From Microcoleus vaginatus HSN003 (lineage in GTDB: Bacteria > Cyanobacteriota > Cyanobacteriia > Cyanobacteriales > Microcoleaceae), in contig NZ_CP031705.1 of assembly GCF_022701255.1 (NCBI RefSeq), positions 2,679,501-2,743,500 on the forward strand: DNA of 64,000 bases. Direction: 5' to 3'. Of this stretch, positions 36,054-45,026 are shown in pieces. The number at the start of each line of letters is the position of its first letter. Position 1 is the stretch's first letter. A program made the translations under genes and the position numbers. The notes below the pieces were generated by a model. That model was not told the DNA's origin, made no database searches, and saw only the letters and a list, made by a program, of their open reading frames with translations.

Positions 36054-36277
36054 AGTGCAAACAATGAAAAACATGAGACTAAAAAGTTGGGAGTCTCCTC
36101 GCAGCGAGGGTAGAAACTCCAAAGGTAAAGGCGGCTCAGCCAGGGCTCGGCAACTCAAAAAGCAACAGCAAACTCTGCGAAAACAGTTAAAAGCTCAACA
36201 CGATCGACAAAACCACCAACCAAACCACCAGCCAAACCATCAAGGGAAGGAAACCGATAATTCCTTCCCTTTTTTTG
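36054..36277 (+). ncRNA. Candidate ~220-nt small RNA or leaderless-type small mRNA
   Basis: The unit is defined by a consensus promoter and a Rho-independent terminator. Its 5' part folds: GGAGT...ACTCC encloses CCTCGCAGCGAGG (about 36090-36120). An ORF starts at 36064 (MKNMRLKSWESPRSEGRNSKG), is rich in Lys, Arg and Gln, and ends in NHQPNHQPNHQ repeats, but it has no stop before the terminator. The ORF has no good ribosome-binding site, so an RNA is favoured over a protein. No known RNA family is recognised. It lies convergent to the merR gene and beyond the Panacea gene. Confidence 0.5.
36242..36277 (+). terminator. Rho-independent terminator
   Basis: An 11-bp stem AAGGGAAGGAA/TTCCTTCCCTT (36242-36252 and 36261-36271) with loop ACCGATAA, followed by a run of Ts (36270-36276). 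It sits 15 bp before the stop of the minus-strand merR gene, so it may serve that side too. Confidence 0.85.
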
Positions 36278-36291
36278 TATCTTTCCGCTGC

Positions 36292-36720
36292 TCAATCCCG
36301 CTGAATGTTGGGACAAATCGTGCGAGTAATGCTCGCCTGCGAGGGTTGTTCTTGCCAGCAGTTGAGAATGCCTTGCAACTCCCTCTTCAAAGTTTCTAAG
36401 GCTGCAATTTGCACAGAAATTTCCTCTACCTTAGCCGTGAGATGCTGCTTCGCTTCAGAGCAAGGCAAATCTCCCCGATCGCGAACTTGTAAAATATCCT
36501 TAATCTCCTGAAGGCTCAAACCCAGAGCCTGAGAGCGTTTAATAAACGCCAACCTGTTAAATACCGTTTCGCCAAACAAGCGATAACCAGCGGGCGATCG
36601 CTTTACCGCAGGAGACAGCAAGCCCATCTCCTCATAGTAACGAACAGTTTTCACCGACAAACCACTACAGGCAGCTACAGAGCCAATTTTGTACAGTTTC
36701 TCGGCAACAGAAATATTCAT
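36292..36720 (-). CDS. MerR-family metal-type regulator
   Basis: A 142-residue regulator from the ATG at 36720 (MNISVAEKLYKIGSVAACSG). The winged helix KIGSVAACSGLSVKTVRYYEEMGLL is followed by a dimerisation helix and a C-terminal tail with three cysteines: LPCSEAKQHL near 73, GILNCWQE near 113 and TICPNIQRD near 132. This Cys spacing resembles the mercury, zinc and copper sensors of the family (MerR, ZntR, CueR). MerR proteins untwist promoters with overlong spacers when metal binds. No metal transporter gene is adjacent, so the inducer is unknown. Its stop faces the small-RNA terminator. Confidence 0.88.
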   Translation of the reverse strand: MNISVAEKLYKIGSVAACSGLSVKTVRYYEEMGLLSPAVKRSPAGYRLFGETVFNRLAFIKRSQALGLSLQEIKDILQVRDRGDLPCSEAKQHLTAKVEEISVQIAALETLKRELQGILNCWQEQPSQASITRTICPNIQRD

Positions 36721-36823
36721 AAACCAAGCATCCAAGATCGAAAGACTTTCTTGCCCTATCTTTTAGTGCCTCAGATCCAGGGAGTCGATCGGCACCTCGC
36801 CCAGTCACCATTGCCCGGTTATC

Positions 36824-37117
36824 TTAATAAGGAGGATTTTTTTTAGACACATTAAGCACCGGCAACTGAGGTCTAGAAGACTGAGGAGGAAGATAGTATT
36901 CGGGAGCAGGTGCGGGTTGTTCGGCTCCAGAGCGGTAAAATTGCCACCAGCGGAGAGCCATCGCCACCCCAGCAGTACCCAGCCCAAAAGCCAATAAAGA
37001 GCCACTGGCACCCATGCTGCCGATGGCTGCATCGACAACGCCCACTGTCACAACAAAGCTGGTAATTGGCTCTTTACGGTAAGCTGACCTCAAAAGTCGC
37101 GTCCAGGAAGCATTCAT
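36824..37117 (-). CDS. Small membrane protein, 97 residues, unknown
   Basis: Starts MNASWTRLLRSAYRKEPITSF. Two hydrophobic segments (about 22-42 and 45-60) with Gly/Ala (VVDAAIGSMGASGSLLAFGLG) precede a Pro-rich tail (PAPAPEYYLPPQSSRPQLPV). No family is assigned. Similar short cyanobacterial proteins with a hydrophobic pair and a proline tail exist. A consensus ribosome-binding site is not obvious, but frame and codon use support a real gene. It is upstream of merR on the same strand. Confidence 0.6.
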   Translation of the reverse strand: MNASWTRLLRSAYRKEPITSFVVTVGVVDAAIGSMGASGSLLAFGLGTAGVAMALRWWQFYRSGAEQPAPAPEYYLPPQSSRPQLPVLNVSKKNPPY

Positions 37118-37471
37118 TTGGTTTTACTCTGTTCTATATTTATTTACAAGCTCTAAAACTTAGAGTTGGCGGAACGATCGGGATTTCTAGCTCAAAGACT
37201 AGCTTCACCTAAATTAATCTTCTCGCCTGTGGGGAATTGTACGGGAGCGAGGCAAAATTGCCAAGCTAGTCAAATCAAAATTCCACCCCATATACACCTC
37301 CAAAAGCCAGCTATTGCATTCGGGAACAGATCTCTCTCGACAGAGAAGTCGCTGGGCTTGTTTGTAATTAATATTTTAATCAATTCCCGAATTTGTCGCG
37401 GTCAGCAGAAGTCACACCCGCTGCCGGAAGAGTTAAGACAAAGTGTAAGGCTGACCGCGCCATTGCTAAAA

Positions 37472-37642
37472 TTAGTTGAGACCTAACCAGGACAGCAAGC
37501 CCTGGCCTGTGACATACTCGATAATTAAAGTTAGAGAAAAACCGATCATCGCGGCTCGACCGTTAAGGCGTTCCGCGTAGCTATTGAAGCCAAACTTTGG
37601 CTGTTCCAGTTTGGGAGTGACGGTTGGTTGTAGTTGTGTCAT
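37472..37642 (-). CDS. High-light-inducible protein (Hlip, CAB/ELIP family)
   Basis: A 56-residue single-helix chlorophyll/carotenoid-binding protein, starting at the ATG at 37642 (MTQLQPTVTPK); an in-frame start 11 codons earlier exists. The CAB signature NSYAERLNGRAAMIGF contains the ExxNGRxAM residues that ligate chlorophyll. Hlips dissipate excess energy and protect photosystem II assembly, and are induced by strong light and stress. The N-terminal Pro-rich region is stromal. The gene is monocistronic. Confidence 0.93.
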   Translation of the reverse strand: MTQLQPTVTPKLEQPKFGFNSYAERLNGRAAMIGFSLTLIIEYVTGQGLLSWLGLN

Positions 37643-37809
37643 TGCTTTCGGTACCTGGCGATCGACGCTATTCAAATGTGAAATCCAATGTTAGTTACAA
37701 ATCTTAAACATTGCTACTTCTATTATAAAGAGGGTTAACCGCCGTCAACCGTCCCCGAAGAGAAAAAACTGCCGCCAACTAATGCCAATTAATTATACCC
37801 GCTCAAAAT

Positions 37810-38400
37810 ATGACTAATCAGTTAGATAACGATAAGCTTCCTGTCGCGGTACAGCGAGTAGCCTTTGCCCTTCGTACAACAGGCTGGGTTTGCTTCTGGG
37901 TACAGGTAGTGCTAGGGGTGGTAGCGGCGATCATTTTGCTTTTTGCCATCCCCTTCGCCCTCCCCCGCGGTACCGCCGCTGCGGGTTCAACCAGTGCCGG
38001 CACCGGCGGCGGCGTATTTTTTGCCATTTGCGGGCTGGCCGTACTCGCTTACAGCGTATATCGCTCTTTCCGCTTCACCCGCTTGTCGAGACAACTGCGA
38101 TCGCCCGCTAACGCTGTCCGTCCCAAAAAAGCAGACACCATCAAAGAAGTGCGGCTGTCACTTTGGAGCAACTTATCGGGAATGGTGCTGACGCTGATCG
38201 GCGCAGAAGCCATCAGCGGCACGCTTTTAGCCAAATCTCTAGCTCAGCCGCAAGCCTTGTTCGGTGCCGCAGTTGATGTAGGCCGATTTATTCAGCCCCT
38301 AGATATATTTGTGGTACTCGCCAATACTCACGCCACTGTTGCCCATTTTGTCGGGATTTTCGGGGCTCTTTTTTTGCTCGATCGCATCCACAAGCAATAG
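37810..38400 (+). CDS. DUF3611 family integral membrane protein
   Basis: A 196-residue protein with four predicted membrane helices: about 25-50 (VCFWVQVVLGVVAAIILLFAI), 66-82, 120-140 and 165-190. Charged loops lie between helices 2 and 3 (RSFRFTRLSRQLRSP). DUF3611 is conserved in cyanobacteria and plastid-bearing organisms, but its function is not established. A poly-Gly/Ala/Ser stretch (TAAAGSTSAGTGGG) after helix 1 is characteristic. It precedes a RodZ-like gene in the same direction. Confidence 0.88.
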   Translation: MTNQLDNDKLPVAVQRVAFALRTTGWVCFWVQVVLGVVAAIILLFAIPFALPRGTAAAGSTSAGTGGGVFFAICGLAVLAYSVYRSFRFTRLSRQLRSPANAVRPKKADTIKEVRLSLWSNLSGMVLTLIGAEAISGTLLAKSLAQPQALFGAAVDVGRFIQPLDIFVVLANTHATVAHFVGIFGALFLLDRIHKQ

Positions 38401-38540
38401 AAAATTGGTAAGTGGGAATTGCGCCCTCCCACTCTCCCACTCTCCCACTCTCTCACTCTCCCTCACTCTCCCCCAACCGACATCCGGAATCAGTGCCAAC
38501 CTGTCGAAGAACGTACTCAGATACCTTCTACGAAGACAAC

Positions 38541-39698
38541 ATGAATATCATGGCACTGAAACCTGAGGCTTATTTTGGGGTGACAGATCACCCAACTATT
38601 GAAATTTCTCAAGAAAGTTTTCGTTCTGTCCTAGGTCAAATAGAAGCTGAACTCCTCTGTAGCGACACCTATAGCCACGCTGTAGCTAGCTTGCAAACAA
38701 TGTTGGGCGAAGCAGCTTCCGCTGCCGAAATTTTAATTAGAGCAGTTAGCAGAGAAGCCGTCAAGCTCGCATTTGACCGATTTCCCAAACAAAATAAAAT
38801 TGAACCGCAAGTAGTCGAAGAGAGTTTTGGTGCTGTAACTCCCGCCATTGGGGGCGTGACAGAAATTAAAGAATTGGAGCCACCAGTAGCTGCTCCTGTC
38901 TTCTATTGGCGCAGCGCTAGTGTGGAAGCGCCGCCCCAAACCGAGTCCGAGACAGAAAATTCCGATCAAGACAGCAATACTTCTGAAGATAACAAACAAG
39001 CGCCCCAAGACGAAGTTAAAGTCGAGTCGGCTGCACCTGCACCTGTCACCGTTCCCGGAAAATCCTTCCCAGGGTTCGGTTTTCCCAAGAAGCCGAAAAA
39101 ACTCACCAAGGAAGAAGAAGCAGCTTTAGCCGTTCAACAGCGAGAAGAGTGCCTGCGGGAGTTGGGTGCAGAATTGCGTAAGGGACGGCAAATTCGGTCT
39201 CTATCCCTTCAACAACTCCACAGTCAAACTCTCGTACCGCTGCACCACATCGAATCGATCGAAAATGGGGAAATCGACAAACTGCCCCAAGATATTTACG
39301 TTAGAGGTTTTATCCGTCGGCTGGGCGACGCCTTGGGACTAGACGGCAGCGCTATGGCGAATGCTTTGCCCAAACCCGCTCCGAGCCCAATTCCCAGTAT
39401 GTATGTGTCTGTTTCCGACTCCGAGTCCAGCGAAGGCTTTCAAATGCGTCCGGTGCATTTGTACATCGGCTACACCGCTTTGATGGCTGGGGCTGTAGGG
39501 GGTTTGGGTTGGCTGTCACAGCAACCCGTGGTGCCAGGAGCACAGGCAGTACCTCCAACGCAGGTGACACCGCCAGCCTCAGTTGCACCGGCTCAGAAGA
39601 CCCCAGAAAAAGCACCTCAACCGGGCTTGAAGAAGTCTAAGAGCGGGGGATTGATTATGGGGGCTGACATGGCGCCGCCGGAGGTGATTTTTGGTTAG
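38541..39698 (+). CDS. RodZ-like HTH membrane protein
   Basis: A 385-residue protein; the ATG at 38541 (MNIMALKPEAYFG) follows AAGACAAC. Residues 1-80 are helical and unassigned. A low-complexity acidic/Pro linker (about 120-190) leads to a RodZ-type HTH_25 domain near 210-275 (LGAELRKGRQIRSLSLQQLHSQTLVPLHHIE, NGEIDKLPQDIYVRGFIRRL). One membrane helix (about 310-330) is followed by a Pro-rich tail. In E. coli, RodZ couples MreB to the wall machinery with an N-terminal HTH; here the HTH is mid-protein. mreBCD lies 11 kb away. The tail is only ~50 residues, without the RodZ beta-domain. Confidence 0.8.
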   Translation: MNIMALKPEAYFGVTDHPTIEISQESFRSVLGQIEAELLCSDTYSHAVASLQTMLGEAASAAEILIRAVSREAVKLAFDRFPKQNKIEPQVVEESFGAVTPAIGGVTEIKELEPPVAAPVFYWRSASVEAPPQTESETENSDQDSNTSEDNKQAPQDEVKVESAAPAPVTVPGKSFPGFGFPKKPKKLTKEEEAALAVQQREECLRELGAELRKGRQIRSLSLQQLHSQTLVPLHHIESIENGEIDKLPQDIYVRGFIRRLGDALGLDGSAMANALPKPAPSPIPSMYVSVSDSESSEGFQMRPVHLYIGYTALMAGAVGGLGWLSQQPVVPGAQAVPPTQVTPPASVAPAQKTPEKAPQPGLKKSKSGGLIMGADMAPPEVIFG

Positions 39699-40033
39699 TG
39701 TGTGTCGGGCGAGCGATCGTCCGACAACTCTCTTGGCGCAGGTGAACTCGGAAACCGGGTTTCCGAGTTCACCACCTACATACGGATACTTGCTTGAAGA
39801 AATGAGTCCTGGAGAGCAATCACGGTTGAGATTTTAGTTCAATCCCCGATTTTCATCCATCTGTGGAGTCAATTCTAAAATCTTTAATCTAAAAATCTAA
39901 AATCTAAAATCTAAAATCTAAAATCTAAAATCGCCGGGCCGTGTACCCACAGTGATTTTTCAACTGCATCAGGAAACCCGATATGTGCGATAAACTATCT
40001 ATTTGACCACTCCTAAAAGAGGTTTCCGATAAG
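39699..40033. other. Gap upstream of speA; repeats
   Basis: Contains GAAACCGGGTTTCC (39750-39763) and the AAAATCT heptamer tract. The AGAGGTTTCCGATAAG segment before 40034 is the likely leader. No other gene was seen. Confidence 0.5.
39874..39932. repeat. AAAATCT heptamer tandem repeat
   Basis: About seven near-perfect AAAATCT/AAATCTA units ending at TCG. The same heptamer, on the opposite strand, precedes scpA at 44566-44606, and one copy lies before mreC. Confidence 0.85.
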
Positions 40034-42043
40034 ATGAGTTCCCCAGCTACCGCTGCCTTCTCCGATCTCGATCCGCTATCGACTCACTCGCCAACAGTCA
40101 CGAGTTTGGCCGCACCAGACAGTGCTTTGGTAACGGCGGCTCAACTGCCACAAGCATCTTGGACAATAGAAGATAGTGAGAAACTCTACCGAATTCAAGG
40201 TTGGGGCGAACCGTATTTTTCGATCAATGCAGCCGGTCACGTTACAGTCTCTCCCAAGGGCGATCGCGGCGGTTCCCTCGACTTGTGCGAACTGGTAGAA
40301 TCCCTGAAACAGCGAAATTTGGCTTTGCCACTGTTGATTCGATTTTCTGATATTTTGGAAGACCGGATCGAGCGCTTAAATTCGTGTTTTGCCAGAGCGA
40401 TCGCTCGGTACAATTACAAAAATGTCTATCGCGGTGTGTTCCCAGTTAAATGCAACCAGCACCGACAATTAATTGAAGATTTGGTGCGTTTCGGTCAACC
40501 CCATCACTTCGGGCTCGAAGCCGGCTCCAAACCGGAATTAATGATAGCTTTGGCGACCTTAAAAAACCCAGGCGCTTTGTTAATTTGTAATGGTTACAAA
40601 GACCGCGAATACATCGAAACTGCTATTTTGGCGCAGCGGCTAGGGCAAACTTCCGTAATTGTACTGGAGCAAATAGAGGAAGTAGAACTCGCAATCGCCG
40701 CGAGCAAAGCATTAGGAATTAAACCGATTTTGGGAGTGCGAGCAAAACTCACTACCAAAGGGGTTGGCCGCTGGGGAGGTTCCACGGGCGATCGGGCAAA
40801 ATTTGGCTTGACAATTCCTGAAATTATCCGTGCAGTCGGCGAACTAGAAAAAGCTGGAATGCTCGATTGTTTGCAGTTATTGCACTTCCACATCGGCTCT
40901 CAAATTTCCTCAATTAGTGTCATCAAAGACGCCATTCGAGAAGCCAGCCACATTTATGTAGAATTAGCTAAATTGGGAGCTAATATGAACTACTTGGACG
41001 TAGGCGGTGGACTCGGTGTTGACTACGACGGGTCTAAAACAAACTTCCACGCTTCCAAAAACTACAATATGCAAAACTACGCTAACGACGTAGTAGCGGG
41101 AGTGAAAGATGCCTGCGACGAGCGCAAAATCCCGGTTCCAATTATCATTAGTGAAAGCGGGCGGGCGATCGCTTCTCACCAATCAGTGTTAGTTTTTGAC
41201 GTACTCGGTACTAGCGATGTCCCCAGAGAAGTACCCGAACCAGTAGACGAAAACGCGCACCAAATTCCGCGCAATCTCTACGAAATTTACCAATCTATCA
41301 GTCCCGAAAATTACCAAGAAGTTTATCACGATGCGATCCAATTCAAGGAAGAAGCAGTCAGTTTATTTAACTTAGGCTATTTGGGGATTGCGGAGCGGGC
41401 AAAAACCGAACAGTTGTACTGGGCTTGCTGCGATAAGATACAGGCGATCGCGCGGCAAAATGAATACGTATCTGACGATTTGGAAGACTTAGAAAAGGTG
41501 ATGGCGTCCATTTATTACATCAACTTATCTGTTTTCCAGTCAGTACCGGATAGTTGGGCAATTAACCAATTATTCCCAATAATGCCAATTAACCGACTCG
41601 ACGAAGAACCGACTCAACGCGGTGTTTTAGCCGATCTCACGTGCGACAGCGACGGCAAAATCGACCAATTTATTGATTTGCGAGATGTAAAGTCGGTTTT
41701 GGAACTGCATACTCTCAAACCTGGAGAACCTTACTATTTGGCGCTATTTTTGGGAGGTGCTTATCAAGAAATTATGGGCAACCTTCACAACTTATTCGGC
41801 GATGCTAATGCAGTTCACATTCAGCTAACACCTTCTGGCTATCATATCGAACACGTTGTGAAAGGAGACACTATGAAAGAAGTCCTCAGCTACGTACAGT
41901 ATGATTCAGAAAATTTGGTTGAAAGCATCCGCCGTCAGACAGAAGCAGCTTTGCAGCAAAATAAAATTACTCTTTCCGAGGCCCAACTTTTGCTGCAAAA
42001 TTACGAGCGGAGTCTCAGCCAATATACTTATCTTCAGTCTTAA
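40034..42043 (+). CDS. speA: Biosynthetic arginine decarboxylase
   Basis: A 669-residue PLP enzyme of the alanine-racemase-fold decarboxylases that converts arginine to agmatine, starting polyamine synthesis. The PLP lysine is K139 in FPVKCNQHRQ; glycine-rich YLDVGGGLGVDYDG and the C-terminal catalytic LTCDSDGKID motif are present. About 45 residues of N-terminal extension precede the conserved SEKLYRIQGWGEPYFSIN. It is full length. Filamentous cyanobacteria often carry two speA genes. It is monocistronic and followed by a MITE-like repeat. Confidence 0.96.
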   Translation: MSSPATAAFSDLDPLSTHSPTVTSLAAPDSALVTAAQLPQASWTIEDSEKLYRIQGWGEPYFSINAAGHVTVSPKGDRGGSLDLCELVESLKQRNLALPLLIRFSDILEDRIERLNSCFARAIARYNYKNVYRGVFPVKCNQHRQLIEDLVRFGQPHHFGLEAGSKPELMIALATLKNPGALLICNGYKDREYIETAILAQRLGQTSVIVLEQIEEVELAIAASKALGIKPILGVRAKLTTKGVGRWGGSTGDRAKFGLTIPEIIRAVGELEKAGMLDCLQLLHFHIGSQISSISVIKDAIREASHIYVELAKLGANMNYLDVGGGLGVDYDGSKTNFHASKNYNMQNYANDVVAGVKDACDERKIPVPIIISESGRAIASHQSVLVFDVLGTSDVPREVPEPVDENAHQIPRNLYEIYQSISPENYQEVYHDAIQFKEEAVSLFNLGYLGIAERAKTEQLYWACCDKIQAIARQNEYVSDDLEDLEKVMASIYYINLSVFQSVPDSWAINQLFPIMPINRLDEEPTQRGVLADLTCDSDGKIDQFIDLRDVKSVLELHTLKPGEPYYLALFLGGAYQEIMGNLHNLFGDANAVHIQLTPSGYHIEHVVKGDTMKEVLSYVQYDSENLVESIRRQTEAALQQNKITLSEAQLLLQNYERSLSQYTYLQS

Positions 42044-42050
42044 AATGTAG

Positions 42051-42188
42051 GGTGCAACTGAGATGTTGCACCACTGTCAATAAGCGTTTTATGAACAGGC
42101 TCTCCGGCCTGTTCCACAAGAAAATCTATTCTTTGTGGAACAGGCAATATGCCTGTTCTTGAGAATGGTGGAAGATGTGAGGTGCAAC
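42051..42188. repeat. MITE-like palindromic repeat, copy D
   Basis: Flanked by GGTGCAAC on both sides (42051 and 42181). Outer arms CACCACTGTCAA and TTGAGAATGGTG, inner arms GAACAGGCTCTCCGGCCTGTTC and GTGGAACAGGCAATATGCCTGTTC. It follows the speA stop directly and may terminate it. Confidence 0.85.
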
Positions 42189-42274
42189 CTAAGCACATTA
42201 CCAGAATTGAAAACTGACATCATAAATGTAAAAGTAGGGTGCGCCTAGCGCACCTTACCTTGAGCAATTACCAA

Positions 42275-43435
42275 TTATTCAGGACGCAGAATTTCTGCGA
42301 TCGCCCGTCGCTCTTCTCCGTCCTGAGTCGGTAAAACTTGGCGAGCGTCAGTAATCAGCCAATCGAGAGCCGCCGCTTGCAAATCGATCGAAGCCCCGGT
42401 TTTATCAACGCAGTAGCGCCCAAACACCAGTTTGTCAACCAACCGCACCTCCGGGCCCAAACGGGAATACTCAAAAATCACGCTGTTTTCGACAGTTGCG
42501 CCACTGCAAAGCCAACAATTTGGGCCGATCATTGTCGGGCCGATAATTTTTGCTCCATCCTCAATGATCGTCATCCCCCCAATGTAAACAGGCCCAGTAA
42601 TATCAACCTTATCCCAGTTGACAGCTACATTCAAACCAGCGTAAATGCCGGGGCGCACTTCAATTCCCGGAATCGAAACATTTTTAACTTGTCCGAGCAG
42701 CACGCTCTGAATTGCCCGCCAATAGTCAGGAACTTTGCCGATATCTACCCACTCAAAGTCCATGCTAATCCCGTAAAAAGGCGCACCTGCTGCTACTAGC
42801 GCGGGGAATAACTGCGAACCGATATCGTATTCCTCGCCTGAAGGGATGTAATTGAAGATTTCCGGTTCAAAAATATAAATACCAGTGTTAATGTCGGTAC
42901 TCAGAGCTTCCTCTACAGAAGGTTTTTCTTGGAAAGCTTTAATTTTGCCAGACTCGTCTGTTACGACCACTCCGTAACTGGGAACCTCCTCGCGGGGAAC
43001 CGATTTCATAACAATAGTAGCGAGCGCCCCTTTTTCCCGGTGCCACTTCACAGCAGCAGTCAAGTCCAAGTCAATCAAAGCGTCGCCGCACAGCACCACA
43101 AAAGTATCGTCAAAAAACGGCGAGAAATCCTGAATTCGTTTCATGCCACCAGCCGAACCGAGAGCCTCTCCAATCATTTCTCCCTCCTCAATTCGCCCTT
43201 CAAAAGAATAGGCAATTTGTACCCCAAACTTTTGACCGTCGCGGAAGTAGTTTTCAATCACGTCAGCCAGGTGGGAAACATTGACCATAATCTGGTCAAA
43301 TCCGTGCTGGCGGAGCAATTCAACCAAAAACTCCATCACTGGCTTTTGCAGGATGGGAATCATCGGTTTGGGTATTGTCTGAGTAATGGGACGGACGCGA
43401 GTGCCTTTACCGGCCGCCAGAATCATCGCTTTCAT
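42275..43435 (-). CDS. NDP-sugar pyrophosphorylase with left-handed beta-helix domain
   Basis: A 386-residue nucleotidyltransferase from the ATG at 43435 (MKAMILAAGKGTRVRPITQT); five upstream codons have no start signal. The N-terminal GT-A-like domain has the AAGKGTRVRPIT loop and metal site VVLCGDALID (D near 108). The C-terminal part has hexapeptide repeats (IEDGAKIIGPTMIGPNCWL). Closest kin are mannose-1-phosphate guanylyltransferases and glucose-1-phosphate adenylyl/uridylyl types; substrate cannot be fixed. It is independent of the 1.4-7.9 kb cluster and upstream of scpA. Confidence 0.88.
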   Translation of the reverse strand: MKAMILAAGKGTRVRPITQTIPKPMIPILQKPVMEFLVELLRQHGFDQIMVNVSHLADVIENYFRDGQKFGVQIAYSFEGRIEEGEMIGEALGSAGGMKRIQDFSPFFDDTFVVLCGDALIDLDLTAAVKWHREKGALATIVMKSVPREEVPSYGVVVTDESGKIKAFQEKPSVEEALSTDINTGIYIFEPEIFNYIPSGEEYDIGSQLFPALVAAGAPFYGISMDFEWVDIGKVPDYWRAIQSVLLGQVKNVSIPGIEVRPGIYAGLNVAVNWDKVDITGPVYIGGMTIIEDGAKIIGPTMIGPNCWLCSGATVENSVIFEYSRLGPEVRLVDKLVFGRYCVDKTGASIDLQAAALDWLITDARQVLPTQDGEERRAIAEILRPE

Positions 43436-43747
43436 TATTAACTTCCTCAACCCTCTGTTAATTGATATAAACTGAACAATTAGATGCTAGCGGTTGCGCT
43501 CGAATCGATCGAGCGCGGCAAAATCCTGACCTGTTTATAGGCGACATCGTACCAGGCTATCAATGACTCTTCCCTATTTGCTTGATTTAAGAAACCAGGA
43601 ATCGGGAATCAGCAAAAACTTCGCACTCCCGCTGTCCGCATTCGAGACTCAGCAGCAGAATGTCGGCGAGCGAGGATCTGTCTGGAATTTTAACCGACGC
43701 AGCGGCAAAGTTATTAGTTTCGCCCGAGAACCTAATACCCTGCAAGC

Positions 43748-44563
43748 TCAAAGCGCGCGGATTTTGAGGTCTTGATAAAACTCCTCTTGAAGCAACTCTA
43801 CTTTAGACTGAGCCGATAGTAGCAACAACGCCCAAAAAATACCCACGCGGTCATGATTTGGCAAGTGAACTTCGCCAGTCGATACTGGGTGTTCTGGGTT
43901 GACAGAGGAATGCAAATCCTTATCATGCCAAAGTTCCAGCAGTTGTTCCAAGTCGAGCCAACCCTCGTCAATTTCCGAGCCTCGTTCTGCCAGAAACCGA
44001 TCCAGTTCGCTAGCAGTTTCCACCAAATTTTCTTGGTGAGCTAGCTCAAAGATAGCCTGGGCTGCTTGCGATCGCATTTTTGAGGTAGGGCGACGCCGGG
44101 GGGTAACTGTCTGCTCCATTGCTGCTTTCATGAGCTGTAACTGCTCAATCAGTTCTGGGAGAGTCACCGGGCGTTTTTGCGGTAGTTGAGCTACACCGCG
44201 ACGGCGCAATTGCCGCTCCAAATGCTGGGGCAAATGTCGCCCTCCTGAGTTCTCTGGGTCTTCGAGTGTCGCCTCATCGGCCGAGTCGGGATTCGCGGGG
44301 GGTTCTGAGAGGACGATACTTTCTGCTTTGAGCAACACCAGCATTGAAGCGTACAAAAACGCTTGGCCGGAGTGGGACAAATCGGAGAAATCCTTACTCT
44401 GATCCGCATCGCAGGCGTTCGTAAGCTTGCTCAGACATCGATCGAACACTTCAATTACCTTAACGTCCCAAGGATCAATTTCTCCCCGTTCGGCTAGGTC
44501 AATTAAAATTGCGATCCCCTCTGAAATCGTTTCTAAGCCATCTTGGTCTCGGGAAACGGCCAT
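43748..44563 (-). CDS. scpA: Segregation and condensation protein A
   Basis: A 271-residue kleisin that bridges SMC heads in the chromosome condensin complex. The N-terminal IAILIDLAERGEIDPWDVKVIEVFDRCL motif and the C-terminal winged helix (RVGIFWALLLLSAQSKVELLQEEFYQDLKI) are typical. A ~45-residue acidic insert (PPANPDSADEATLEDPENSGG) sits between them. ScpB is not nearby. The start codon follows two bp after a run of AAAATCT heptamers, leaving no Shine-Dalgarno sequence. Confidence 0.92.
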   Translation of the reverse strand: MAVSRDQDGLETISEGIAILIDLAERGEIDPWDVKVIEVFDRCLSKLTNACDADQSKDFSDLSHSGQAFLYASMLVLLKAESIVLSEPPANPDSADEATLEDPENSGGRHLPQHLERQLRRRGVAQLPQKRPVTLPELIEQLQLMKAAMEQTVTPRRRPTSKMRSQAAQAIFELAHQENLVETASELDRFLAERGSEIDEGWLDLEQLLELWHDKDLHSSVNPEHPVSTGEVHLPNHDRVGIFWALLLLSAQSKVELLQEEFYQDLKIRAL

Positions 44564-44565
44564 TC

Positions 44566-44606
44566 GATTTTAGATTTTAGATTTTAGATTTTAGATTTTA
44601 GATTTT
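44566..44606. repeat. AAAATCT heptamer tract at the scpA start
   Basis: Six TTTTAGA units on the plus strand (AAAATCT on the scpA strand), ending three bases upstream of the scpA ATG. It fills the place where a ribosome-binding site would be. Confidence 0.85.
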
Positions 44607-44636
44607 GCCTCTGAGAAAACGAGAGAGCATATCAAG

Positions 44637-45026
44637 TTAATTGGGGGTCATTTCAGCAGTTGTGCCCTCAATGGCTGCTATTTCTAAACTTATCGGTTCT
44701 GCACTTTCTAACAAAGGTTGTGTGCTTTCTACTTCGGCTTTATAGCGTTCAAGATTTTGTTCTAATTCCTGAATCCGCTGCTCTTTTTCGCGCACTTGGC
44801 GGAGTTGTTGGCGCGAGGCGAGGGTTCGCTGCATTCTCGACCACAGACTGAACAGCCACGCTAGTGTTGCCCCTAATCCAGCCGCTACAATTAGTTCTAC
44901 GCACAGCGGAGCTTTAACTTGGACGCCTTCGATAACTTGAATCGCGACTGGCTCTGTATTTTCGAGGCTGAATAATACTAGAGCCAAGCAAATCAGAAAG
45001 ATGAAGAAGAAATTTAGCGATCGCAT
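44637..45026 (-). CDS. LapA-domain (DUF1049) membrane protein
   Basis: A 129-residue protein with two hydrophobic helices (about 5-22 and 42-62: LNFFFIFLICLALVLFSLENTE and CVELIVAAGLGATLAWLFSLW) and a coiled-coil C terminus (about 68-105). The FSLENTEPVAIQVIEG motif after helix 1 is characteristic of LapA/YciS-type proteins. E. coli LapA helps control LPS assembly; cyanobacterial members are uncharacterised. It lies between scpA and an outer-membrane-style lipoprotein gene on the same strand. Confidence 0.85.
   Translation of the reverse strand: MRSLNFFFIFLICLALVLFSLENTEPVAIQVIEGVQVKAPLCVELIVAAGLGATLAWLFSLWSRMQRTLASRQQLRQVREKEQRIQELEQNLERYKAEVESTQPLLESAEPISLEIAAIEGTTAEMTPN

Noticed and set aside
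43563-43775. Plus-strand 70-codon frame between the NDP-sugar gene and scpA
   Set aside because: Overlaps the scpA end, with no domain.
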